From: Rubellimicrobium sp.
GTDB taxonomy: Bacteria > Pseudomonadota > Alphaproteobacteria > Rhodobacterales > Rhodobacteraceae
Reading direction: 5' to 3'
NCBI GenBank assembly: GCA_020852925.1
Contig: JADYZU010000041.1
Coordinates: forward strand, 1 to 64,000
DNA: 64,000 nucleotides
The translations under genes and the position numbers were made by a program. The notes below the pieces were generated by a model that was not told where the DNA came from, searched no databases, and was given only the letters and a program-made list of their open reading frames with translations. This document shows, piece by piece, positions 35,590 through 43,884 of this stretch (positions are counted from its first letter, which is position 1; every line of letters begins with the position of its first letter).

Positions 35590-35715
35590 CCTTCTGCGCC
35601 TGCGCCTGTGCCGTGCCGGATCCGGGTTCGGGCTGGACGCGGGCGCGGCGGCGCCGCTATCAACGGGCGGTGCCCGCCGGGCGGGCGGGGCGGCACAGGC
35701 GGGCGGGGGCCGGGA

Positions 35716-36444
35716 ATGACCTATTGCGTGGCGCTGCGGATGGAGCGCGGTCTTGTCTTCATGTCGGACACCCGCACCAATGCCGGGGTCGACAACATCT
35801 CGAGCTATCGCAAGATGTTCACCTGGTCGGATGCCGATGCGGTGGTGACGATCCTGACCGCCGGGAACCTGGCGACGACCCAGGCGGTGGTCAGCCTGCT
35901 GGACGAACGCCGGCAGGCGGGTGACGACCGCCGGCCGGCGCTACTGGCGCATGCCTCGATGTTCCAGGTGGCGCGGCATGTGGGGGCGGTGCTGCGCGAG
36001 GTGATCGCGGCTTCGGCCCCCGGGGGGGCGGGGGCCGAGGCGGCCTTCAGCGCCAACCTCATCCTGGGCGGGCAGGTGCGCGGCGGGGCGCCGCGGCTGT
36101 TTCTGGTCTATCCCGAGGGAAACTTCATCGAGGCCGGCGAGGATACGCCCTTTCTCCAGATCGGCGAGACCAAATACGGCCGGCCGATCCTGCTGCGGGC
36201 CTTCGACGCGGGGATGGGGTTCGAGGCGGCGGTGAAGCTGCTGCTGCTGAGTTTCGATTCGACCATCAAGGCCAATCTCTCGGTCGGGTTGCCGCTGGAT
36301 CTGGCGTTTTACGAACGTGACAGCCTGACCCCCGGGCCGACGCGGCGGATCGCGGCGGACGATCCCTATTTCGCCGCGGTTTCCGAGGGCTGGGGCAAGG
36401 CCCTGCGCAGCGCGGTCGATTCCCTGCCGGATTTCGTGCTCTGA
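35716..36444 (+). CDS. Proteasome-type (Ntn-hydrolase) protease, COG3484 type
   Basis: 242 residues from ATG 35716; the frame is open upstream to 35521 through a low-complexity stretch that includes the terminator. The N-terminus TYCVALRMERGLVFMSDTRT resembles HslV/20S beta-type subunits, with the would-be nucleophile Thr right after Met. Members are often next to transglutaminase, alpha-E and circularly permuted ATP-grasp genes, which are not seen here. Function uncertain. Confidence 0.82.
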   Translation: MTYCVALRMERGLVFMSDTRTNAGVDNISSYRKMFTWSDADAVVTILTAGNLATTQAVVSLLDERRQAGDDRRPALLAHASMFQVARHVGAVLREVIAASAPGGAGAEAAFSANLILGGQVRGGAPRLFLVYPEGNFIEAGEDTPFLQIGETKYGRPILLRAFDAGMGFEAAVKLLLLSFDSTIKANLSVGLPLDLAFYERDSLTPGPTRRIAADDPYFAAVSEGWGKALRSAVDSLPDFVL

Positions 36445-36484
36445 GCGGCGCGGGGGGCGCTGCCCCCCGCCGCCCTGCGGGCGG

Positions 36485-36515
36485 CCCCCCCCGGGGTATT
36501 TCCGGCAAAGATGAA
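36485..36515 (+). repeat. Interspersed element, copy 2
   Basis: The CCCCCCGGGGTATTT block followed by CCGGCAAAGATGAAG matches the element at 23003-23035, again between genes. It runs directly into a tandem duplication (36510-36541). Confidence 0.6.
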
Positions 36516-36541
36516 GGGGCGCGCGGATGAAGGGGCGCGCG
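36510..36541 (+). repeat. 16-bp tandem duplication
   Basis: GATGAAGGGGCGCGCG occurs twice in direct succession (36510-36525 and 36526-36541), starting inside the end of the interspersed element. Confidence 0.85.
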
Positions 36542-36550
36542 GCCCCGGGA

Positions 36551-37492
36551 TCAGAGCCGGGCGAGGCGTTCGGTCAAGAGCGCGAAAAAGCCGTCACGGT
36601 CGAGCGTGCCGGGCCAGAAGGCGTTGGCCTTGCGCCCCGAGACGCCCCACCAGTCGGCCACGGTCATGCCGAGGGTGTAGCTGCCTTCGGTCTCGATCTC
36701 GACGTTGATGTGGCGGCCGGTGAAGAGGTCGGGCCGGATCAGCCAGGCGATCACCAGCGGGTCATGGAGCGGCGCGCCCTCCGAGCCGTATTTCGCGGTG
36801 TCGAAACGCTCGAAGAAATCGGTCCAGGCGGCGACCACCTCGCCGGTGCGGGTGCCGAGCGCGCGCAGCTCCGCGACCCAGGCGCGCGAAGTGAGCGCCT
36901 TGTGCGAGACATCGAGAGACAGCACCGTGAGCGGGACGCCGGCGGCAAAGACGGCGCGCGCGGCCTCGGGATCGACGTAGATGTTGAATTCGGCGGCGGG
37001 CGTGATGTTGCCCACCTCGAAATAGGCCCCGCCCATCAGCACGATCCCGCGCAGGCGCGCGATGATGTCGGGGGCGCGGGCAAAGGCGGTGGCGATGTTG
37101 GTGAGCGGCCCGAGCGGGCAGAGCGTCACCGTGCCGGCCGGTTCGCGCCGCAGCGTGTCGATGATGAAATCGACGCCATGCTGCGCCTGAAGCGGCATCT
37201 GCGGCACCGGCAGGTCGATGCCGTCGAGGCCGGTCGTGCCGTGGACATGTTCGGCCGTGACCAGCGGCCGCGCCATCGGCCGGTCGCAGCCGGCAAAGAC
37301 GCGGATGTCGGGGCGGCCGGCGATCTCGCAGATCTTGCGGGCGTTCACCTGGGTGAGGGCGAGGGGCACGTTCCCCGCCACCGCGGTGATGCCGAGCACC
37401 TCGATCTCGTCGGGGCTGGCCAGTGCCAGAAGGATGGCCACGGCATCGTCCTGGCCGGGGTCGGTGTCGATGATGATCCGGTGCGCGCCCAT
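36551..37492 (-). CDS. Inosine-uridine type nucleoside hydrolase (internal start)
   Basis: 313 residues from ATG 37492, preceded by AAGGAGG at about nine bases. Calcium-dependent N-ribohydrolase of the IunH/Rih type: the N-terminal RIIIDTDPGQDDAVAILLAL carries the metal-binding Asp cluster, LMGGAYFEVGNITPAAEFNI follows mid-protein, and HDPLVIAWL holds the active-site His/Asp. It would release bases from nucleosides. Its frame is continuous with ilvH upstream. Confidence 0.9.
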   Translation of the reverse strand: MGAHRIIIDTDPGQDDAVAILLALASPDEIEVLGITAVAGNVPLALTQVNARKICEIAGRPDIRVFAGCDRPMARPLVTAEHVHGTTGLDGIDLPVPQMPLQAQHGVDFIIDTLRREPAGTVTLCPLGPLTNIATAFARAPDIIARLRGIVLMGGAYFEVGNITPAAEFNIYVDPEAARAVFAAGVPLTVLSLDVSHKALTSRAWVAELRALGTRTGEVVAAWTDFFERFDTAKYGSEGAPLHDPLVIAWLIRPDLFTGRHINVEIETEGSYTLGMTVADWWGVSGRKANAFWPGTLDRDGFFALLTERLARL

Positions 37493-38077
37493 GTCCCGCC
37501 CCCTCCTTCTGTGGCCCGGGACGCCGCGCGGCAGCGCGGCGATTCCGGTGCGCGCCAGTTCGGTCAGGCCGAGCGGGCGCATCAGGTCGGCGAAGGCGTC
37601 GAGTTTCTCGGACGTGCCGGTGATCTCGAACACGAAGGAGGTGAGGGTGGAATCGACCACATTCGCGCGGAAGATCTCGGCAAGGCGCAGCGATTCGATG
37701 CGCTGCTCGCCGGTGGCCACCACCTTGAACAGGCCCAGTTCGCGTTCGACCGCGCTTCCCTCGACGGTGAGGTCGTGGACTTCGTGCACGGCGACGATGC
37801 GGCCCAGTTGCGCCTTGATCTGCTCGATCACCTGCGGCGTGCCCGAGGTGACGATGGTGATGCGCGAGCGGTGCCCCTCGTGGTCGATCTCGGCGACGGT
37901 CAGGCTTTCGATGTTGTAGCCGCGCCCCGAGAAGAGGCCGATGACCCGGGCCAGCACCCCCGGTTCGTTGGCGACGATGACCGCGAGCGTGTGGCGCTCT
38001 GTCGTCTCGCTGTAGGAGGCGCGCAGGTTGTAGGCCGAATGGCTGGTCGAGCCCTGCTTGATCTTCAATGCCGACAT
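36551..38077 (-). CDS. ilvH: Acetolactate synthase small subunit read through into nucleoside hydrolase
   Basis: An uninterrupted 508-codon frame. Residues 1-186 are a complete IlvH/IlvN regulatory subunit: an ACT domain (LAVIVANEPGVLARVIGLFS, GYNIESLTV) and the C-terminal domain ending LARTGIAALPRG, where homologues stop. Here no stop codon occurs, and nine residues later the reading continues into a full nucleoside hydrolase starting at Met196. That Met has its own AAGGAGG, so either a fusion, both a fusion and a free hydrolase, or a sequence error is possible. ilvB and a lipoprotein gene precede it. Confidence 0.85.
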   Translation of the reverse strand: MSALKIKQGSTSHSAYNLRASYSETTERHTLAVIVANEPGVLARVIGLFSGRGYNIESLTVAEIDHEGHRSRITIVTSGTPQVIEQIKAQLGRIVAVHEVHDLTVEGSAVERELGLFKVVATGEQRIESLRLAEIFRANVVDSTLTSFVFEITGTSEKLDAFADLMRPLGLTELARTGIAALPRGVPGHRRRGRDMGAHRIIIDTDPGQDDAVAILLALASPDEIEVLGITAVAGNVPLALTQVNARKICEIAGRPDIRVFAGCDRPMARPLVTAEHVHGTTGLDGIDLPVPQMPLQAQHGVDFIIDTLRREPAGTVTLCPLGPLTNIATAFARAPDIIARLRGIVLMGGAYFEVGNITPAAEFNIYVDPEAARAVFAAGVPLTVLSLDVSHKALTSRAWVAELRALGTRTGEVVAAWTDFFERFDTAKYGSEGAPLHDPLVIAWLIRPDLFTGRHINVEIETEGSYTLGMTVADWWGVSGRKANAFWPGTLDRDGFFALLTERLARL

Positions 38078-38084
38078 CTGTTCC

Positions 38085-38390
38085 TCACTGGCCTGCGCAG
38101 TCGAGCCGCGCGCGATAGGTGTTCACGCCCGGTTCCTGTTCGAAATGGGCGATGGCACAGCCCGAGGCGCGGGTGATCGCCTCGCGGGCGTTGGCGAACA
38201 GGCGCTCCTGGTTGTGGGCGCCGGTGGCAAAGTTCATCGCCACCGCGCGGGTGCCGTCGATGGTGACCGAGAACACGTCGCCCGCCACCTCGATCTCCTG
38301 GCCGGGCATGAAGGCGGCGACGCCCGCGCCCGAACAGCCGGCCAGCGCCAGCACGGCGGCGGCGGCGGCCCTGATGGCGGCGGCCCTCAT
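38085..38390 (-). CDS. Small lipoprotein within the ilv operon
   Basis: 101 residues. The N-terminal signal has a lipobox LALAGC (Cys19), so the mature protein should be lipid-anchored and periplasmic. The rest has no family I recognise; it has two further Cys (about 78 and 98) that could pair. Its ATG overlaps the ilvB stop (ATGA), and ilvH starts seven bases after its stop, so it is firmly inside the operon. Confidence 0.8.
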   Translation of the reverse strand: MRAAAIRAAAAAVLALAGCSGAGVAAFMPGQEIEVAGDVFSVTIDGTRAVAMNFATGAHNQERLFANAREAITRASGCAIAHFEQEPGVNTYRARLDCAGQ

Positions 38391-40138
38391 ACCATCACCG
38401 CGCCCTGCGCGCCGATCGCGCCTTCGGTCGAGGCCTCGCCCAGGAGCATCTCGTTGTGGGGCTTGCCCGAGGGGATCATCGGGAAGCAGTTCTCGTGCCG
38501 TTCCACCAGACAGTCGAACACCACCGCGCCGGGATGGTCGATCATCGCCATGATGGCATCGTCGAGGTCGGCCGGATCGGTGCAGCGGATGCCCTTGAGG
38601 CCGAAGGCCTCGGCCAGGCGGACGAAATCGGGGAGGCTCTCGCTCCAGGAATGGGAATAGCGTTCGCCGTGCAGCAGTTGCTGCCACTGCCGCACCATGC
38701 CGAGGCGTTCGTTGTTCAGGATGAACTGCTTGACCGGGGTGCGGAACTGCGCGGCGGTGCCCAGCTCCTGCATGTTCATGAGAAAGGACGCCTCGCCCGC
38801 GACATTGATCACCAGCGCGTCGGGATGGGCCACCTGCACGCCGATCGAGGAGGGCACGCCATAGCCCATGGTGCCCAGCCCGCCCGAGGTCATCCAGCGG
38901 TTCGGTTCGTCGAAACGCAGGAACTGCGCCGCCCACATCTGGTGCTGGCCCACTTCGGTGGTGATGTAGCGGTCGCGGCCGCGCGTCAGCGCCTCGAGCC
39001 GTTCGAGGGCGAATTGCGGCTTGATCGTCGATTTCGACGGCTTGTAGGCAAGGCAGTCCACCTTGCGCCAGGCGTCGATCTGCCGCCACCAGGCGACCAC
39101 GCTCTCGGCCTTGGTGCGCCGGCCGCGGCGCGTCCAGGCATCGAGGATGGCGCGCAGCGCAAGGCCCGCATCGGCGACGATGCCGATATCGGCGCGGATC
39201 ACCTTGTTGATCGAGGAGGGGTCGATGTCGATATGCACCTTGCGCGACCCGGGCGAAAAGGCGTCGATGCGGCCGGTGATGCGGTCGTCGAACCGGGCGC
39301 CGACGCAGATCATCAGATCGCAGTCGTGCATGGCCATGTTGGCCTCGTAAAGCCCGTGCATCCCCAGCATGCCAAGCCAGTGCCGCCCGCTGGCCGGATA
39401 GGCGCCAAGGCCCATGAGGGTCGAGGTGACGGGGAAATTCGTCGCCTGCACCAGGTCGCGCAAGGTCGCGCTGGCCGCGGGGCCCGCGTTGATGACGCCG
39501 CCGCCGGTGTAGAACACCGGGCGTTCGGCCTGTTCGATCAGGTCGACAAGGGCCTCGATCGCCTCGGGGTCGGGCGCGGTCGGGCGGCGGTAGGTCGAGC
39601 GGTGCGCCGCGCGCTCCTCATAGGCGCCCGAAGCGAACTGCACGTCCTTGGGAATGTCGATGAGCACCGGGCCGGGCCGGCCGGTGGTGGCGACGTGGAA
39701 CGCCTCGTGGATGGTGGCGGCCAGGCTGTCGGTGTCGCGCACGAGCCAGTTGTGTTTCGTGCAGGCGCGGGTGATGCCGACGGTATCCGCCTCCTGAAAG
39801 GCGTCCGAGCCGATCATGAACGTCGGCACCTGACCCGACAGCACGACGACCGGGATCGAATCGAGCAGCGCATCGGTGAGGCCGGTCACCGCATTGGTGG
39901 CGCCGGGCCCCGAGGTGACCAGCACGACCCCCGGCCGCCCGGTCGAGCGGGCATAGCCTTCGGCCATGTGGACCGCGGCCTGTTCGTGGCGCACGAGGAT
40001 GTGGCGGATGTCGTTCTGCTGGAAGATTTCGTCATAGATCGGCAGGACCGCGCCGCCGGGATAGCCGAAGATCACATCGACGCCCTGATCCTTCAGCGCC
40101 TGCACCACCATCTGGGCCCCGGTCATCTCGCGTGCCAT
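38387..40138 (-). CDS. ilvB: Acetolactate synthase large subunit
   Basis: ThDP-dependent acetohydroxyacid synthase, first common step of Val/Leu/Ile synthesis, 583 residues from ATG 40138 (AAGGAG upstream). The N-terminal FGYPGGAVLPIYDEIF with RHEQAAVHMAEGYAR carries the catalytic Glu. The ThDP-binding motif reads INVAGEASFLMNMQELG, with Glu where most enzymes have Asp of GDG/GDA. The length is normal. A hairpin with a T-run 36 bases upstream suggests attenuation. Confidence 0.96.
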   Translation of the reverse strand: MAREMTGAQMVVQALKDQGVDVIFGYPGGAVLPIYDEIFQQNDIRHILVRHEQAAVHMAEGYARSTGRPGVVLVTSGPGATNAVTGLTDALLDSIPVVVLSGQVPTFMIGSDAFQEADTVGITRACTKHNWLVRDTDSLAATIHEAFHVATTGRPGPVLIDIPKDVQFASGAYEERAAHRSTYRRPTAPDPEAIEALVDLIEQAERPVFYTGGGVINAGPAASATLRDLVQATNFPVTSTLMGLGAYPASGRHWLGMLGMHGLYEANMAMHDCDLMICVGARFDDRITGRIDAFSPGSRKVHIDIDPSSINKVIRADIGIVADAGLALRAILDAWTRRGRRTKAESVVAWWRQIDAWRKVDCLAYKPSKSTIKPQFALERLEALTRGRDRYITTEVGQHQMWAAQFLRFDEPNRWMTSGGLGTMGYGVPSSIGVQVAHPDALVINVAGEASFLMNMQELGTAAQFRTPVKQFILNNERLGMVRQWQQLLHGERYSHSWSESLPDFVRLAEAFGLKGIRCTDPADLDDAIMAMIDHPGAVVFDCLVERHENCFPMIPSGKPHNEMLLGEASTEGAIGAQGAVMV

Positions 40139-40169
40139 CTGCCGCTCCTTCGTTCCTTCAGTCCCGCGC

Positions 40170-40204
40170 AACAAAAAGCCCCCGGAGGTTCGGTCCGGGG
40201 GCGC
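40170..40204 (-). terminator. Terminator/attenuator in the ilvB leader
   Basis: On the minus strand GCCCCCGGA pairs with TCCGGGGGC around CCGAACC, followed by TTTTTG. It sits only about 35 bases before the ilvB ATG, so any ilvB promoter must lie upstream of it, as expected for an attenuator. It may also end trpE transcripts. Confidence 0.7.
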
Positions 40205-40228
40205 ATGGATGACCGTCATGGTCTGCCG

Positions 40229-40276
40229 TCACCGGCCCATGCGCCTTCGTGCTACGATGCCGGAAATCCTGTCCAT
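40229..40276 (-). CDS. Candidate ilvB leader peptide
   Basis: A 15-residue frame (MDRISGIVARRRMGR) ends 25 bases before the attenuator-like hairpin. It includes Ile-Ser-Gly-Ile-Val-Ala, i.e. end-product codons Ile, Ile, Val. The ribosome binding site is weak (AAGGG at about 13 bases). It is far less biased than enteric ilv leaders, so this is a suggestion, not a firm gene. Confidence 0.35.
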   Translation of the reverse strand: MDRISGIVARRRMGR

Positions 40277-40324
40277 TCGTGAATCGAACCCTTGTGGCCG
40301 GATGCGCCGGCCCCGTTGTGGCGC

Positions 40325-40353
40325 GGACAGAACCATGCCCGCCGCCTGTCGTC
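40325..40353 (-). promoter_or_regulatory. ilvB: Candidate ilvB promoter
   Basis: On the minus strand TTGACG and TTCTGT are about 17 bases apart, upstream of the candidate leader peptide and hairpin in the 304-base trpE-ilvB gap. Pattern-based only. Confidence 0.4.
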
Positions 40354-40442
40354 AACCGCCCGCGCTTGCGAAAATGTCGCAGGCCGGGCGTTTGCGGCAA
40401 CTTTCTTTCCCGGATGGCGCGGGTTGGCCGGGCCCGCGCCGC

Positions 40443-41954
40443 TCATGCGCCGCCCTCGCCGCGAAAGCGGCCGGCGTCCTCGGCGGCGCGGCGGATCGCG
40501 TTCGACTTGTGCACGGTCTCGGCATATTCGCTGGCCGGATCGGAATCCTGCACGATCCCCGCCCCGGCCTGCACATGGAGGCGGCCGTCCTTCACCACCG
40601 CGGTGCGCAGCGCGATGCACATGTCCATGTCGCCGCCGGCGCTGAAATAGCCGCAGCCGCCGCCATAGATGCCGCGCTTTTCCGGTTCGAGTTCGTCGAT
40701 GATCTCCATCGCCCGCACCTTGGGCGCGCCCGAGACGGTGCCCGCCGGCATCCCCGCGAAGAAGGCCGACAGCGCGTCCTGCCCCTCGGCCAGTTCGCCG
40801 GTCACGTTCGAGACGATATGCATGACATGGGAATAGCGCTCGACCACGAACTGTTCGGTCGGGCGCACGGTGCCGGGGCGCGAGACGCGGCCCACGTCGT
40901 TGCGGCCAAGGTCGAGCAGCATCAGGTGTTCGGCGCGCTCCTTGGGATCGGCGAGCAGGCTTTCCTCGTGGGCGCGATCCTCGGCCGGGGTGGCGCCGCG
41001 CGGGCGGGTGCCGGCGATCGGGCGGATCGTCACCTCGCGGCCAAAGACCCGCACCAGGATCTCGGGCGAGGCGCCGACCACCTGAAAGCCGCCGAAGTTG
41101 AAGTAGAACATGAAGGGCGAGGGGTTGGTGCGCCGCAGGCTTCGATAAAGGGCGAAGGGCGGTTCGTGGAAATCCTGCACCCAGCGCTGCGACGGCACCA
41201 CTTGAAAGATGTCGCCGGCGCGGATGTAGTCGCGCGCGCGTTCGACCGCCGCCATGAAGCCTTCGCGCGTGAAGTTCGAGCGCGGCGGGCCCGGTGGCGC
41301 GGCCTCGCCCAGGGCGCGCGGCGCCTGCGGCACGCCGCGTTCAAGCGCGGCGCGCGCGTCCATCACCCGTTCCGCCGCGACTGCCCAGGCCGCCTTGGCC
41401 GACAGGCCCGACCCGGCCCAGACCGGCGCCACCAGGATCACGTCGCCCTTCACCCCGTCGAGAACCGCCACCACCGAGGGCCGCACGAGCAGCGCATCGG
41501 GCGTGCCCACGGGATCGGGGCCGGGCGCGCCCAGCCGTTCGACCAGCCGGATCATGTCATAGCCCAGATAGCCGAACAGCCCGGCCGCGGCGGCGGGCAG
41601 GCCCTCGGGCAGGTCGATGCGGCTTTCGGCCAGCAGCGCGCGCAGCGCCGTCAGCGGATCGCCCGCGCAGGGGACAAAGGCATCGTCGTCATAGCGGGCA
41701 TCGCGGTTGATGCGCGACCGGTCGCCGCGGCATTCCCAGATCAGGTCCGGGTTCATGCCGATGATCGAATAGCGCCCGCGCACCTCGCCGCCGGTGACAC
41801 TTTCGAGGATGAAGGAATTGCGCCCCGCCCCGGCCAGTTTCAGCATCACGCTCACCGGCGTGTCGAGATCGGCGGCAAGCCGGGTCCAGACCACCTGGTT
41901 GTGCCCGGCCTCGTGCGCGGTGCGGAAGGTTTCGAAATCCGGCTGAAGTGCCAT
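40443..41954 (-). CDS. trpE: Anthranilate synthase component I
   Basis: 503 residues, chorismate to anthranilate. The N-terminal feedback-regulatory domain has the Leu-Glu-Ser motif (SFILESVTGG), followed by the chorismate-binding domain with GTRPRGATPAEDRAHEESLL and GMPAGTVSGAPKVRAMEII. It follows the ppiD-like gene by four bases on the same strand. The amidotransferase trpG, often next, is absent; ilvB follows after 304 bases. Confidence 0.96.
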   Translation of the reverse strand: MALQPDFETFRTAHEAGHNQVVWTRLAADLDTPVSVMLKLAGAGRNSFILESVTGGEVRGRYSIIGMNPDLIWECRGDRSRINRDARYDDDAFVPCAGDPLTALRALLAESRIDLPEGLPAAAAGLFGYLGYDMIRLVERLGAPGPDPVGTPDALLVRPSVVAVLDGVKGDVILVAPVWAGSGLSAKAAWAVAAERVMDARAALERGVPQAPRALGEAAPPGPPRSNFTREGFMAAVERARDYIRAGDIFQVVPSQRWVQDFHEPPFALYRSLRRTNPSPFMFYFNFGGFQVVGASPEILVRVFGREVTIRPIAGTRPRGATPAEDRAHEESLLADPKERAEHLMLLDLGRNDVGRVSRPGTVRPTEQFVVERYSHVMHIVSNVTGELAEGQDALSAFFAGMPAGTVSGAPKVRAMEIIDELEPEKRGIYGGGCGYFSAGGDMDMCIALRTAVVKDGRLHVQAGAGIVQDSDPASEYAETVHKSNAIRRAAEDAGRFRGEGGA

Positions 41955-41958
41955 GGCC

Positions 41959-43797
41959 CTACCGCATCTGCGCCAGGACGGCGTTCACCGCCGCCTGGTC
42001 GATCGTCACGCTGGTGCCCAGCTGGATCTGCGTGGCAAAGGCATCCCGGATGTCGGCGTCGATGCCCTGACGCGCCTCGTCGGCGATCTGCGCGCGGTCG
42101 GCGGCCACGCCCGGATCCTCGGGCGAGGCGGGGCGCACCGCGTCGAGGCGCAGCACGATCGCGCCATCGGGCAGGGCCGCGACCCAGACATCGCCCTCGG
42201 CATGGGCAAAGATGTCGGCCATCAGGTCCGGGGTGCCCCCTTCGAGGAAATCGCTGCGCCGCAGGCCGGAGTCGGTGGTGGGCGCCAGATCGGGCAGCGC
42301 CGCGAACCCGCCGTCGCGCACGGTGGCGGCGATCTCTTCGGCCTTCTGCTGCACGGCGCGCGCGGTGGCGGCGGCGGCCCAGTCGGCGCGCACCCTGTCG
42401 GCCACGTCGTCAAAGGGTTGCAGCGCCGGCGGGTCGATCCCGTCAAGCTGGAGCGCGAACACCCCGCCATCGTCGAGTTCGCGGATCTCGGGGAAGTCGC
42501 CCTCGGCCACGGCGGCGGCGGCCTCGCGGAAGGGGGCATAGGCGGCGATGCCGTCGCTCACCCCGTCGGACCAGGCGATTTCGCCTTCCTCCATGTCGGT
42601 CGAGGCGGCCAGATCGGCGATGGTGGCGCCGCCGGCCAGCAGGTCGATGAACTGTTCCGACTGGTCGCGGATCAGCCGCTGCGCCCGCTGAAGCGCGAGT
42701 TCGCCGCGCAGGTCGTCATGCACCTCGTCCAGCGTGACCTCCTGCGCCGCCAGCACCGCGTTCATGCGATACAGCGCCGGCCCGAGCGGCGAGGGCAGGG
42801 GGCCCAGCACATCGCCCGGGGCCGCGGCAAAGACCGCCTCGGCGGCCGCGCCCAGTTCCTCGGGCCCGACATCGCCCATGTCCACATCGGCAAGGTCAAG
42901 GCCGCGCGCCTCGACCAGCGCGTCGAACCCGGCCTCGCCCGCGTCAAGGCGGGCTCGCGCGGCGGCGGCGGCGGCCTCGTCGGGGTAGACCAGCCGTTCG
43001 ACCAGACGGCGCTCGGGCTGGATGTATTCCGCGGCGCGGCTGTCATAGAGCGCCTGGATGTCGGCCTCGTCCACCTCGACGCTGTCGATGATCATGGCGG
43101 GGGTCAGCCAGGCATAGGTGATGTGGCGCACCTCGGGCAGGGTATAGGCGGCGGGGTCGGAATCGTATTGCGCGCGCAGTTCGGCCTCGGTCGGGTCGGG
43201 CAGCGGATCGCTCAGCGCCGCCGCGCCCAGGCGCAGCCGGGTGATGTCGCGCCGCTCTCCGCGCCAGTCGGCGATGACTCGGCCGTAGAGATCCTCGGGC
43301 GCCGAGGCCCCGCGCACCGCCCCGTCGAGAAGCTGGCGCACGATCGCGAGGCGGATCGATTCCTCGAAGGCGCCCTCGCCGGTGCCCTGCTGCTGAAGCG
43401 CGCGGCGATAGCGGTCACGGTCGAAGGAACCGTCAAGGCTCTGGAACTCGGGAAAGGACAGAAGCGTGGCGCGCAGCCTTGCGTCGCCGGCGGACAGGCC
43501 CAGCCGGCCGATTTCATTGTCAAGCGCGCGTTCCTGCACCAGCCCGGCCAGCACCGCCTGATCAAGGCCGATCGACTGCGCCTGCTGGAAGGTGAGCGGC
43601 ACGCCCATCTGCCGCGAGAAGCCGTCGATCTGGCTGCGCAGGCGGTTGTAGAATTCCTGCACCGTGATCGAACGGTCGCCGACCGTGGCCACGGTATTGC
43701 GCGATCCGGTGAAACTGGTGCTGCCAAAGCCCAGAAGCCCGACCCCGACCAGGCCAAGAAGGATGTAGCCGACGATTCCGCGTTTCTTCTGGGCCAT
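41959..43797 (-). CDS. PpiD-like membrane-anchored parvulin-type foldase
   Basis: 612 residues. A single N-terminal membrane helix (about residues 9-29, GYILLGLVGVGLLGFG) anchors a large periplasmic part. A SurA-N-like helical region follows (residues about 35-200), then a PpiC-type domain around 235-360 with weak catalytic motifs. PpiD assists exit of proteins from the Sec translocon. Start ATG 43797. It is the first gene of a unit with trpE, an adjacency common in Rhodobacteraceae. Confidence 0.88.
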   Translation of the reverse strand: MAQKKRGIVGYILLGLVGVGLLGFGSTSFTGSRNTVATVGDRSITVQEFYNRLRSQIDGFSRQMGVPLTFQQAQSIGLDQAVLAGLVQERALDNEIGRLGLSAGDARLRATLLSFPEFQSLDGSFDRDRYRRALQQQGTGEGAFEESIRLAIVRQLLDGAVRGASAPEDLYGRVIADWRGERRDITRLRLGAAALSDPLPDPTEAELRAQYDSDPAAYTLPEVRHITYAWLTPAMIIDSVEVDEADIQALYDSRAAEYIQPERRLVERLVYPDEAAAAAARARLDAGEAGFDALVEARGLDLADVDMGDVGPEELGAAAEAVFAAAPGDVLGPLPSPLGPALYRMNAVLAAQEVTLDEVHDDLRGELALQRAQRLIRDQSEQFIDLLAGGATIADLAASTDMEEGEIAWSDGVSDGIAAYAPFREAAAAVAEGDFPEIRELDDGGVFALQLDGIDPPALQPFDDVADRVRADWAAAATARAVQQKAEEIAATVRDGGFAALPDLAPTTDSGLRRSDFLEGGTPDLMADIFAHAEGDVWVAALPDGAIVLRLDAVRPASPEDPGVAADRAQIADEARQGIDADIRDAFATQIQLGTSVTIDQAAVNAVLAQMR

Positions 43798-43884
43798 GAA
43801 GGCGCCTCTCCTGCCAGTCGCACGCGCGCCTGCGCGCGGGTCAGGTCTGAATAGGCATCCTGTCCCCCCGGTGCAAGCGCAGCG

